Made by a program: the position numbers and the translations under genes | The notes under the pieces: model-generated | What the model saw: only the letters and a program-made list of their open reading frames with translations | What the model was told of the DNA's origin: nothing | Database searches by the model: none | Source of the DNA: Chryseobacterium sp. RU37D | GTDB lineage: Bacteria > Bacteroidota > Bacteroidia > Flavobacteriales > Weeksellaceae | DNA length: 64,000 nucleotides | Reading direction: 5' to 3' | Assembly: GCF_900156075.1 (NCBI RefSeq) | Contig: NZ_FTMM01000008.1 | Coordinates: forward strand, 55,672-119,671 | Shown here: positions 1-8,196 of the stretch, one piece after another | Position numbering within the stretch: the stretch's first letter is position 1 | Layout: each line of letters opens with the position of its first letter

Positions 1-1
1 C

Positions 2-823
2 GCAATGAGAGGGGTAGATTATGTATTTCACGCTGCCGCTCTGAAGCAGGTTCCGTCATGCGAATTTTTCCCGATGCAGGCCGTGAAAACCAACGTGGAA
101 GGAACTCAAAATGTCATTGATGCTGCTGCAATAAACAAAGTTAAAAAAGTAATTTGCCTAAGTACAGATAAAGCCGCATATCCTATCAATGCAATGGGAA
201 TTTCAAAAGCAATGATGGAAAAAGTCGCGGTAGCCGCTTCCAGAAACCTGAACGAAACAGTTGTTTGTCTTACCAGATACGGAAATGTAATGGCTTCACG
301 AGGCTCCGTTATACCTCTTTTTGTAAAGCAAATCAAAAACGGGGATCCGATTACCATCACCGATCCCAATATGACGAGATTTTTAATGTCACTGGAAGAG
401 GCTGTTGATTTGGTTTTATTTGCTTTTGAACACGGAAATCCCGGTGATTTGTTTGTCAATAAAGCTCCTGCAGGAACAATCGGAGATTTGGCTCAGGCAT
501 TGAAAGAAATGTTTAAGGCCGATAATCCTATAAAAATAATCGGGACAAGACACGGTGAGAAATTATATGAAACATTGTGTACCCGCGAAGAAATGATCAA
601 AGCAGAAGATATGGGAGATTTTTACAGAATTCCTGCGGACAACAGGGATCTGAATTATGCTCAGTATTTTTCTGAAGGAACGGAAGATATTTCGAAAATT
701 GAAGACTATCACTCTCACAACACCCATCAGCAGAATGTTGAAGGAATGAAAACACTTTTAATGAAGCTTCCATTAATAAGAAAAGAAGTGTTGGGAGAAG
801 ACTTAATGCAATATCCGGATTAA
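2..823 (+). CDS. capE: UDP-GlcNAc 4,6-dehydratase/5-epimerase, CapE/FnlA type (5' end outside window)
   Basis: First enzyme of UDP-L-FucNAc synthesis: it converts UDP-GlcNAc to a 4-keto-6-deoxy L-arabino intermediate in the cytoplasm. The visible 272 residues are the C-terminal four fifths of an extended short-chain dehydrogenase. The reading frame is open to the window edge, so the NAD-binding glycine motif and about 70 residues lie upstream. The SDR active-site YxxxK reads MxxxK here (Met64 and Lys68 of the visible part), the substitution known for CapE/FlaA1-type dehydratases. The segments STDKAAYPINAMG and HGEKLYETL are typical. It is followed 11 bp later by the cupin gene, and capF and capG lie downstream, so the whole three-enzyme pathway is present. 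Identity is confident; only the start is unseen. Confidence 0.93.
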   Translation, partial: AMRGVDYVFHAAALKQVPSCEFFPMQAVKTNVEGTQNVIDAAAINKVKKVICLSTDKAAYPINAMGISKAMMEKVAVAASRNLNETVVCLTRYGNVMASRGSVIPLFVKQIKNGDPITITDPNMTRFLMSLEEAVDLVLFAFEHGNPGDLFVNKAPAGTIGDLAQALKEMFKADNPIKIIGTRHGEKLYETLCTREEMIKAEDMGDFYRIPADNRDLNYAQYFSEGTEDISKIEDYHSHNTHQQNVEGMKTLLMKLPLIRKEVLGEDLMQYPD

Positions 824-834
824 ATTATATTGGT

Positions 835-1260
835 ATGGAAACTCCCCAGATTATTAAAGGAGGAAAATATTCCGACAACAGAGGTAATCTCTTTTTTAAT
901 AATAATTTTAATGCCTCACAAATTAAAAGGATCTATTACATAGAAAATGCAGATACCAAATTTGTGAGAGGCTGGACCGGACATAAAGTCGAACAAAGAT
1001 GGCTTTCTGCATTGCAGGGAAACTTCACCATCAGACTGATTAAGATTGATCATTGGGAAAAACCATCTAAAAATTTATCGGTTTTGAAATTTGAATTAAA
1101 TTCAGGCCAATTGGATATACTTCATATTCCTAAAGGGTATATAAGTGCTATTCAGTCTCAGGAAGAAAAATCGAAATTACTGGTGATGGCAGATTATTTT
1201 TTTGGCGAAATTGCTGATGATTATCGTTTTCCTATAGACTACTTCGAAAATTTTAAATAA
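835..1260 (+). CDS. WxcM/FdtA-like cupin protein
   Basis: A 141-residue single-domain cupin of the sugar 3,4-ketoisomerase/epimerase type (WxcM-like C-terminal family). The segments VRGWTGHKVEQRW and LDILHIPKGYISAI fit the metal- or sugar-binding double-stranded beta-helix. It lies between capE and capF, and its stop codon shares one base with the capF start (TAATG), so it is translated as part of the same operon. Relatives isomerise or epimerise nucleotide-linked keto sugars. CapE, CapF and CapG already suffice for UDP-L-FucNAc, so it may serve another sugar of the same glycan. The exact reaction cannot be read from sequence. Confidence 0.75.
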   Translation: METPQIIKGGKYSDNRGNLFFNNNFNASQIKRIYYIENADTKFVRGWTGHKVEQRWLSALQGNFTIRLIKIDHWEKPSKNLSVLKFELNSGQLDILHIPKGYISAIQSQEEKSKLLVMADYFFGEIADDYRFPIDYFENFK

Positions 1261-2378
1261 TGAAGAAAATTGGAATTACTGGGCAAAACGGATTTGTCGG
1301 TTCACATTTATATAATACATTAGGGCTATATCCCGAAAAATTTGAAACCATTCATTTCGAAAGAGATTTTTTTGAAAATGAAGAAAAACTGGATGGATTT
1401 GTTGGGAAATGTGATGTCATTGTACATCTTGCTGCCATGAATCGCCATCCTGATCCGGAAGTTATCTTTAATAATAATCTGGATTTGGTTAAAAAATTGG
1501 TTTCATCTTTAAAAAAAACAAATTCTAAGGCTCATGTTCTCTTTTCATCATCTTCTCAGGAAGAAAAAGATAATCTTTACGGAAAATCCAAAAAAGAAGG
1601 ACGAGAACTACTGGCTAACTGGGCTGAAAAATCAGGCGGAAAGTTTACTGGAATGGTAATTCCTAATGTTTTCGGGCCGTTCGGAAAACCTAATTATAAT
1701 TCTTTCATTGCAACTTTTTGTCACAAACTCACCCATGAAGAAACTCCTGTTATCGACAATGACGGGGAGGTGAAATTAATCTACGTGGGAGAATTAGTTC
1801 AGGAAATTATTAACCAAATTGAAGGCGGAGAAACCAAAAAATTATATAAAGTTCAGTCCACATCTACGAATAAAGTATCGGAAGTGCTTCAAAAATTAGA
1901 AAATTATAAACAATTATATTTCGATAACGGGGAAATTCCTATATTGGAAACACAATTTGATTTTAATTTATTTAATACTTTCCGTTGTTATTTTGATGTT
2001 AAAAATCATTATCCGGTTAAATTTACCCAACATACCGATCCGAGAGGAGCTTTTGTTGAAGTAATCCGACTCGGAATTGGAGGGCAGTGCTCGTTTTCAA
2101 CGACAGTTCCGGGAATTACGAGGGGAAATCATTATCATACCAGAAAAATAGAAAGATTTGCTGTTATTAAAGGGAAAGCATTAATACAATTAAGGAAAAT
2201 AGACACAGACGAAGTACTGGATTTTTATCTCGACGGGAACGAACCTGCTTATGTAGATATGCCGATCTGGTACACCCACAATATCAAAAATATAGGAGAA
2301 GAAGAGTTATATACGATTTTCTGGATTAATGAACCTTTTAATCCAGAAGATGCAGATACGTATTTCTTAGAAGTATAA
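1260..2378 (+). CDS. capF: CapF: UDP-2-acetamido-2,6-dideoxy-hexulose C3-epimerase/reductase
   Basis: Bifunctional second enzyme of UDP-L-FucNAc synthesis. Residues 1 to about 245 form an SDR Rossmann domain with a clear nucleotide-binding start (GITGQNGFVGSH, residues 5-16). The last 125 residues form a cupin with the metal-binding segment GNHYHTRKIERFAV. In known CapF the cupin epimerises C3 and the SDR domain reduces C4 with NADPH. The 372-residue length equals that of family members. The start codon overlaps the preceding stop by one base, indicating translational coupling. CapE upstream and CapG downstream complete the pathway. Confidence 0.93.
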   Translation: MKKIGITGQNGFVGSHLYNTLGLYPEKFETIHFERDFFENEEKLDGFVGKCDVIVHLAAMNRHPDPEVIFNNNLDLVKKLVSSLKKTNSKAHVLFSSSSQEEKDNLYGKSKKEGRELLANWAEKSGGKFTGMVIPNVFGPFGKPNYNSFIATFCHKLTHEETPVIDNDGEVKLIYVGELVQEIINQIEGGETKKLYKVQSTSTNKVSEVLQKLENYKQLYFDNGEIPILETQFDFNLFNTFRCYFDVKNHYPVKFTQHTDPRGAFVEVIRLGIGGQCSFSTTVPGITRGNHYHTRKIERFAVIKGKALIQLRKIDTDEVLDFYLDGNEPAYVDMPIWYTHNIKNIGEEELYTIFWINEPFNPEDADTYFLEV

Positions 2379-2382
2379 CCGG

Positions 2383-3642
2383 ATGGAAAGAACAAGCCAT
2401 TTAAAGCCGTCAATAATAAAAGATCAGGAAACGTATTTTCTGATCATGGTTTTATTTGGTTATATTCTTGCGTATATAGATCCTTTTTCATCCAAAGGAT
2501 TTCCCTGGTATATCAATTTTTTAATCAGGGGCGGAATCTTTTTACTTTCAATATATTTTATAGTAAAGAATTTTCATATTGTTCAAAAAAGAAAAACAGT
2601 CATTATTGTATTTGCTTTGTTTTTCTCTTTTTATTTATTTAAACTTTATAAGACGATTCCCAGTTTTACCGTTCCTCCGGAAGTTTTTACCGGATTGAAG
2701 AATTCTATTTATTACTATGGGTTTATGGTGATCCCTTTACCGGTAATCGCTATTTTGAGCTTAAATTATCAAGAAATAGATTTTAAAAAGTTTTTCAGGA
2801 TTATTTTTTTCGGACTTCTTATTATTTTCGGAATTAATTTTCTTTACACCCATTTTGTATTCGAATCGTACAGAAGCAACGGGAGAAGTGGTATTTTCCG
2901 GTCTTATTATATTCTGGTTGGGCATTATGGGTTGAGCCTGGTGATCATGTCATTATATGGCTATTTATTTTTAAAAGCTAAAGGATATTTTTACGCATTG
3001 GGGATTTTACTGGGATCTTTTGCCATCTTCGTTTCTGCTGCCAGAAGTCCTGTTTTGGCACTTTTTGTTATTCTCTTTGTCTTTTTGATCGCGATTAATA
3101 ATAGAAAATATTGGCTCTGCTTTTTGGGAGCGGTTGTGTTGGCTTTTGTTGGGCTTTTTGTTATTTATCGAACCGGAATTGGTGAAAATTCTATTTTTTT
3201 TGAGAGGTTAAATGGGGCTATTTTCGAAAGAAATGCTTCCGGAAGATCATCATTTTTTAGCAGGGGAATAGAAATATTTCTCAATCATCCGCTGTTCGGA
3301 GGGAATGCATTATTTGAAGACGGTATGTATTCTCACAATATTTTTGTTGATATATTAATGTCAACAGGAATATTCGGTATAGCTCTGTTTATAATTTATT
3401 TTAAATTTGTAGTTCAGAGTTTTATTAAAATTTTGAAACATATTTATAAGTATAAAGAAAGCGGGGTTGTGATCTTCTTTTTCTTGCAATATTTTATTTT
3501 GGCTCAGACATCGGGAAATCTTTACTTATCATTTGAGTTTTGGTATTTTGGTGCGGCAGTTATAGGCTTAGGGTATATAAATTTTACAAATGAAGAAATT
3601 AAAAGTAATGACAGTCGTGGGAACACGACCGGAGATTATTAG
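2383..3642 (+). CDS. wzy: O-antigen/capsule polymerase, Wzy-like membrane protein
   Basis: A 419-residue, strongly hydrophobic protein with about ten to eleven predicted membrane segments. The conserved loop of the O-antigen ligase/polymerase family (Wzy_C) is visible near residues 286-330: GRSSFFSRGIEIFLNHPLFG followed by YSHNIFVDILMSTGIFG. Such proteins join undecaprenyl-linked repeat units at the periplasmic face of the inner membrane. Its position inside a capsule sugar operon favours polymerase over ligase, though the two are hard to tell apart by sequence. Its last 53 bases overlap the capG start in another frame. Confidence 0.85.
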   Translation: MERTSHLKPSIIKDQETYFLIMVLFGYILAYIDPFSSKGFPWYINFLIRGGIFLLSIYFIVKNFHIVQKRKTVIIVFALFFSFYLFKLYKTIPSFTVPPEVFTGLKNSIYYYGFMVIPLPVIAILSLNYQEIDFKKFFRIIFFGLLIIFGINFLYTHFVFESYRSNGRSGIFRSYYILVGHYGLSLVIMSLYGYLFLKAKGYFYALGILLGSFAIFVSAARSPVLALFVILFVFLIAINNRKYWLCFLGAVVLAFVGLFVIYRTGIGENSIFFERLNGAIFERNASGRSSFFSRGIEIFLNHPLFGGNALFEDGMYSHNIFVDILMSTGIFGIALFIIYFKFVVQSFIKILKHIYKYKESGVVIFFFLQYFILAQTSGNLYLSFEFWYFGAAVIGLGYINFTNEEIKSNDSRGNTTGDY

Positions 3643-4726
3643 ACTATCAAGGGTATTATCGGCTTTGGATGCTTCTGAGGCTGTTGAGCATATCATCGTT
3701 CATACAGGACAAAATTATGATTATGAACTTAATCAGATTTTTTTCGAAGATTTAGGTCTTCGCAAACCGGATTATTTTTTAGAAGCCGCCGGAAAAACGG
3801 CTACGGAAACGGTGGGAAATATTTTAATTAAAATAGATCCGCTTCTGGAAGAATTAATGCCGGATGCTTTCCTTGTTTTGGGTGATACCAATTCTTGCCT
3901 TTGTGCAATTCCCGCGAAAAAAAGACAAATCCCGATTTTCCATATGGAAGCCGGAAACAGGTGTTTCGATCAGAGAGTTCCTGAAGAAACCAACAGAAAA
4001 ATTGTAGATCATACCTCAGATATCAATTTAACCTATTCGGATATTGCAAGGGAATATCTGTTGAGAGAAGGGCTTCCTGCAGACAGAATTATTAAAACAG
4101 GTTCTCCCATGTTCGAAGTTCTCAACCATTATCTTCCCCAAATTGGAAGCTCCGATGTCTTGACCCGTCTAAATCTTGAAGAAGGAAAATATTTCGTTGT
4201 ATCCTCTCACAGAGAAGAAAATATTAATTCTGAGAAAAATTTTAACGGATTAATAGAAAGCCTTAATGCAATTGCTGAAAAATTTGGTTTCCCAATTATA
4301 GTTTCTACCCATCCGAGAACCAGAAATATGATCGACAAAATGAAGGTGGAGGTAAGACCTGAAATTCAGTTTCTAAAACCTCTAGGGTTCCATGATTATA
4401 ATGCTTTGCAGATGAGAAGTTACGCCGTTCTGTCGGATTCGGGAACCATTTCTGAAGAATCTTCAATTTTAAATTTCAGAGCCCTGAATATCAGAGATGC
4501 CCACGAAAGACCTGAGGCAATGGAAGAGGCATCTGTTATGATGGTTGGTTTATCTCCCGAAAGAATTTTACAGGGGTTGGTTCAGCTTCAGCAGCAAAAA
4601 ACGGGAAAGGAAAGAAATTACAGACCGGTTTCAGATTATTCGATGCCGAATGTTTCTGAAAAAATGGTGAGAATCATTTTGAGTTATACGGATTATGTTA
4701 ACAGGGTAGTTTGGAGTAAGAAATAA
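3590..4726 (+). CDS. capG: UDP-GlcNAc 2-epimerase family, CapG/FnlC (UDP-L-FucNAc forming)
   Basis: Third enzyme of UDP-L-FucNAc synthesis, a C2 epimerase acting on UDP-L-PneNAc. The family start MTVVGTRPEIIRLS is at residues 7-20. The acidic active-site region (VLGDTNSCLCAIPAKKRQIP and HMEAGNRCFDQRVPEE) and the UDP-binding SDSGTISEESS segment are all visible. The length of 378 fits. It overlaps the end of the polymerase gene by 53 bases. A start at Met7 (position 3608) would still overlap, so coupled translation is likely. The EEASILNF-type variant and the presence of capE and capF separate it from ordinary WecB, which makes UDP-ManNAc. Confidence 0.9.
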   Translation: MKKLKVMTVVGTRPEIIRLSRVLSALDASEAVEHIIVHTGQNYDYELNQIFFEDLGLRKPDYFLEAAGKTATETVGNILIKIDPLLEELMPDAFLVLGDTNSCLCAIPAKKRQIPIFHMEAGNRCFDQRVPEETNRKIVDHTSDINLTYSDIAREYLLREGLPADRIIKTGSPMFEVLNHYLPQIGSSDVLTRLNLEEGKYFVVSSHREENINSEKNFNGLIESLNAIAEKFGFPIIVSTHPRTRNMIDKMKVEVRPEIQFLKPLGFHDYNALQMRSYAVLSDSGTISEESSILNFRALNIRDAHERPEAMEEASVMMVGLSPERILQGLVQLQQQKTGKERNYRPVSDYSMPNVSEKMVRIILSYTDYVNRVVWSKK

Positions 4727-4730
4727 TATA

Positions 4731-5945
4731 ATGAACGTACTGTTTCTTACTTTAGTGAAAATTGATACTTTACAACAACGGGGTATCTATCATGATTTGA
4801 TGCGCGAGTTCTCTGCTCATGGGCATAATCTTTATATTGTATCACCATTAGAAAGAAGGGAGAATAAAAAAACCTGCATTAAAACAGAGGGAAATACAAA
4901 ATTCCTGAATGTAAAAACCTTAAATATCCTGAAAACCAATTTTATTGAAAAAGGAATTTCTACATTATCAATAGAAAAATTATTCTTAAGAGCGATAAAA
5001 AAGTATTTTTCTGATGTAAAATTTGATTTGGTTATCTATTCTACACCACCCATTACTTTTACAAATCTTATTAAGTTTATCAAAAAAAGAGATAACGCAA
5101 AAACATATTTGTTGTTAAAAGATATTTTTCCTCAAAATGCTGTAGATATGCAGTTTATGTCCGAAAAAGGAATTTTTTATAAATATTTCAGGAATAAAGA
5201 AAAGGAACTTTACAATATTTCGGATAAGATTGGATGTATGTCAAAAGCCAATGTTGATTTTGTTTTGAGGCACAATTCCTATATTCCAAAAGAAAAAGTA
5301 GAGATCAATCCAAATTCGATTCAAATACAAGGTTTTGAAGAAATATCCTGTGAAGATAAAAATCAAATTAAATCTAAATATAATATTCCGACAGATAAAA
5401 AAATATTTATCTACGGTGGAAATCTTGGAAAACCACAGGGTATAGATTTTCTCATTAAAACTTTAAATGCGGAAAAAGAAAATAAAAAAGGATTTTTCGT
5501 CATTGTCGGAGCTGGAACGGAATTTGAAAAAATTAAGGATTGGATTGATAAGGTAAATCCTCAAAACGTATTATTAATTTCATTTTTACCTAAAAATGAT
5601 TACGATCTTTTAGTACGGGTTTGTGATGTAGGATTAATATTTTTGCATAAAGATTTTACGATTCCGAATTATCCTTCAAGATTGTTATCATATCTTGAGT
5701 ACAAAATTCCTGTAATTGCGGCTACAGATAAAAATACAGATATAGGAGAGGATATTGTAAACAATAATTGTGGGGCAGCAGTTTGTTCAGATGATATAGA
5801 ATCTATGATGAAAACCGTAAATTTGTTCGCTGAAATGGATAAAGCTGAATTTGAGAAAATGAGACAGAATAGTTGGGATTTTTTAGAAAGGGAATTTCAG
5901 GCTTATATGTCTTATGAAAAAATAATGAAATCGTTGAACGAATAA
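4731..5945 (+). CDS. Glycosyltransferase family 4, WbuB-like (probable L-FucNAc transferase)
   Basis: A GT-B glycosyltransferase of 404 residues. The N-terminal acceptor domain begins MNVLFLTLVKIDTLQQRGIYH. The C-terminal donor domain carries YGGNLGKPQGIDFLI, FVIVGAGTEFEKI and PNYPSRLLSYLEYKIPVIA, the nucleotide-sugar binding region of GT4 enzymes. WbuB-type enzymes transfer L-FucNAc in E. coli O26, and this one directly follows the complete UDP-L-FucNAc pathway, so the same donor is a reasonable inference. It should act on the cytoplasmic face of the inner membrane on an undecaprenyl-linked sugar. The next gene is the initiating transferase. Confidence 0.88.
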   Translation: MNVLFLTLVKIDTLQQRGIYHDLMREFSAHGHNLYIVSPLERRENKKTCIKTEGNTKFLNVKTLNILKTNFIEKGISTLSIEKLFLRAIKKYFSDVKFDLVIYSTPPITFTNLIKFIKKRDNAKTYLLLKDIFPQNAVDMQFMSEKGIFYKYFRNKEKELYNISDKIGCMSKANVDFVLRHNSYIPKEKVEINPNSIQIQGFEEISCEDKNQIKSKYNIPTDKKIFIYGGNLGKPQGIDFLIKTLNAEKENKKGFFVIVGAGTEFEKIKDWIDKVNPQNVLLISFLPKNDYDLLVRVCDVGLIFLHKDFTIPNYPSRLLSYLEYKIPVIAATDKNTDIGEDIVNNNCGAAVCSDDIESMMKTVNLFAEMDKAEFEKMRQNSWDFLEREFQAYMSYEKIMKSLNE

Positions 5946-5953
5946 AAAACCAG

Positions 5954-6565
5954 GTGTACAGAAATTTCTTCAAAAGAATTACGGATTTTTTAGTGTCAAT
6001 AATCGGACTGCTGATGCTAAGTCCTATTTTTCTATTGGTCATGATATGTTTATTTTTTGCCAACCAGGGTAAACCTTTTTTCTTTCAAAAAAGACCGGGA
6101 AAACATGGCGAGATTTTTAGTATCATAAAATTCAAAACCATGAATGATAAGAAAGATAAAAATGGAAATCTCTTATCAGATGCTGAAAGATTGACACCTG
6201 TTGGTATTTTTGTGAGAAAAACTTCTTTAGATGAAATTCCGCAATTGATCAATGTAATAAAAGGTGATATGTCACTCATCGGGCCGAGGCCTCTTTTGGT
6301 GCAATATTTACCCATTTACAATAATCATCAGGCAAGACGACATGAAGTAAGACCGGGAATTACAGGATGGGCACAAGTAAATGGAAGAAATGCTATCTCA
6401 TGGAAACAAAAATTTGATTATGATGTTTGGTACGTGGATAATATCTCTTTTTTACTCGATATAAAAATTATTTTTCTCACCATAAAAAAAGTGTTTATCC
6501 GAGAAGGAATTTCCCAGGAAGGTCAGGCTACAATGGAATTTTTTACCAACAACGAAAATGAATAA
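5954..6565 (+). CDS. Initiating sugar-1-phosphate transferase, PglC/EpsL-like
   Basis: A monotopic phosphoglycosyl transferase of 203 residues that loads the first sugar phosphate onto undecaprenyl phosphate. It has one N-terminal hydrophobic helix (about residues 12-36), the RPG-KHG-EIFSIIKFKTM segment, the catalytic Asp-Glu pair in SLDEIPQLINV, the IGPRPLL motif and PGITGWAQVNGRNAISW. The start is GTG at 5954, eight bases after the previous stop; no ATG fits the conserved beginning. Its 3' end overlaps the ATP-grasp gene by eight bases. Small size and lack of extra membrane helices make it PglC-like rather than WcaJ-like. Confidence 0.9.
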   Translation: MYRNFFKRITDFLVSIIGLLMLSPIFLLVMICLFFANQGKPFFFQKRPGKHGEIFSIIKFKTMNDKKDKNGNLLSDAERLTPVGIFVRKTSLDEIPQLINVIKGDMSLIGPRPLLVQYLPIYNNHQARRHEVRPGITGWAQVNGRNAISWKQKFDYDVWYVDNISFLLDIKIIFLTIKKVFIREGISQEGQATMEFFTNNENE

Positions 6566-7526
6566 TATACTAATAACTTCCGCTGGGCAAAGGGTTTCTT
6601 TGGTTCGTGCATTTCAAAAGGAAATAAAAAAGATTGATGAGAATGGTAAAGTTTTCACGGTAGATCTTAATCCGGTTTTAGCGCCTGCTTGTCATGTTTC
6701 AGATGGATACAAACAAATTAACAGAGTTACAGAATCAAATTATATTGCTAATCTGCTAGAGATTTGTAAAAGTTGGAATATTAAAATCATAATTCCTACT
6801 ATCGATACAGAACTTCTTATTTTAGCAAAACATAAATCTTTCTTTCTGGAAAATGGGATTATTCCTATTATTTCTTCAGAAAATTTTATTGAAAAATGCA
6901 GGGATAAAAGGATCATCAACAAATTTTTCAAAGAAAAAAATATAGAAATTCCAAAGCAATTCGATAAGGATAATATGTCGTTTCCTTTATTTATAAAACC
7001 TTACGACGGATCCTTAAGTAAAGATATATTTTTAATAAAAGAACCTTCGGAACTTACTGATTATCATATGCAAAATCCTAAACTTATGTTTATGGAGTAT
7101 ATAGATCAGACTATTTACGATGAATACACGGTGGATACTTATTATGATAAGAAGGGAGAGTTGAAATGCGTGGTTCCAAGAAAACGTATTTTTGTAAGGG
7201 CTGGTGAAGTAAATAAAGGGGTAACGCAGAAAAACGAGATAGAAAATTATGTAAGACAAAATATTCCCCAGATTGATGGCGCGGTAGGCTGTCTTACGAT
7301 GCAGTTCTTTTTTCATCCGGGAAATAAAAGAATTATTGCCATAGAAATAAACCCTCGCTTTGGTGGAGGTTATCCTTTAAGTTATCTTGCGGGAGCAAAT
7401 TATCCGGGATGGATTTTAAAAGAATATTTATTGGGTGAACATATTTCTTATTTTGATGGCTGGGAGAATAATTTATTAATGCTTCGTTATGATGATGAGG
7501 TTTTAATTCATAATTATGAAGGGTAA
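6558..7526 (+). CDS. ATP-grasp ligase (carbamoyl-phosphate synthase-like), polysaccharide-associated
   Basis: A 322-residue ATP-grasp protein. The N-terminal preATP-grasp half starts MNNILITSAGQRVSLVRAF. The ATP-binding core carries FPLFIKPYDGSLSKDIF, and the metal-binding end reads IIAIEINPRFGGGYPLSYLAGANY. ATP-grasp enzymes join a carboxylate to an amine or thiol through an acyl phosphate. The substrate is unknown. Tight packing with an HAD gene (11-base overlap) and an amino-sugar aminotransferase suggests acylation of an amino sugar or a glycan substituent, but this is inference. Family assignment is secure. Confidence 0.85.
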   Translation: MNNILITSAGQRVSLVRAFQKEIKKIDENGKVFTVDLNPVLAPACHVSDGYKQINRVTESNYIANLLEICKSWNIKIIIPTIDTELLILAKHKSFFLENGIIPIISSENFIEKCRDKRIINKFFKEKNIEIPKQFDKDNMSFPLFIKPYDGSLSKDIFLIKEPSELTDYHMQNPKLMFMEYIDQTIYDEYTVDTYYDKKGELKCVVPRKRIFVRAGEVNKGVTQKNEIENYVRQNIPQIDGAVGCLTMQFFFHPGNKRIIAIEINPRFGGGYPLSYLAGANYPGWILKEYLLGEHISYFDGWENNLLMLRYDDEVLIHNYEG

Positions 7527-8157
7527 ATATATTATATTTGATCTGGATGATACGCTCATGTATGAAATTGAGTATCTGGAATCGGCATATCATGAAATTG
7601 CAGAATTATTGGATATTCAAAATAAGGAAATGCTTTATCAGGATATGATCAATTGGTATCATGATAGAAAAGATGTTTTCGGAATTTTGGAAGGGAAATA
7701 TTTACATGCAAAGATTGATTTATTGGATATTTACCGAAATCATTTTCCTAAAATTAAAATTGCGGAAGAAGTAAAATTTGTTTTAGATTATATTATAGGG
7801 AAGTCCTATAAATTAGGATTAATCACAGACGGAAGGTCAGTAACTCAAAGAAATAAATTACGGGCTTTGGATATTGAAGACCTTTTTGATAAGATTATTA
7901 TTTCTGAAGAATTCGGAAGTTCAAAGCCGGATTTTAAAAATTATGAAGGATTCATGGGCACAGAAGATCTCGATTATTTTTATATCGGTGATAATACAAA
8001 AAAAGATTTCATAGCACCTAATAGCTTAGGCTGGATTACCATCGCATTGAAAGATACAGGAAAAAACATCCACAAACAGGATTTTGATTGGTCAGAACAA
8101 CACAGACCACAAATAATAGTAAATAATATTAAAGAAATCATTAGTTATATAAACTAA
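7516..8157 (+). CDS. HAD-superfamily hydrolase
   Basis: A 213-residue haloacid-dehalogenase-fold hydrolase. Motif I is IFDLDDTLMYE (residues 6-16, nucleophile Asp8), motif II is GLITDGRS, and the motif III/IV region is SSKPDFKNYEGF then YIGDNTKKDF. The alpha-helical cap fits a phosphatase of small sugar or nucleotide phosphates. It overlaps the ATP-grasp gene by 11 bases, so the two are probably made together and may act in sequence. Substrate not predictable. Confidence 0.85.
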   Translation: MKGKYIIFDLDDTLMYEIEYLESAYHEIAELLDIQNKEMLYQDMINWYHDRKDVFGILEGKYLHAKIDLLDIYRNHFPKIKIAEEVKFVLDYIIGKSYKLGLITDGRSVTQRNKLRALDIEDLFDKIIISEEFGSSKPDFKNYEGFMGTEDLDYFYIGDNTKKDFIAPNSLGWITIALKDTGKNIHKQDFDWSEQHRPQIIVNNIKEIISYIN

Positions 8158-8196
8158 GTATTTTTAAGTTTTGATTTTATAAAAAATATACACACA

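Noticed and set aside
106..459. Opposite-strand 117-codon open frame inside capE
   Set aside because: It lies wholly within the well-supported capE reading frame and shows no family resemblance; the same holds for the other antisense frames inside lpxC-fabZ, sucD, dnaK, GH92 and ppk1.
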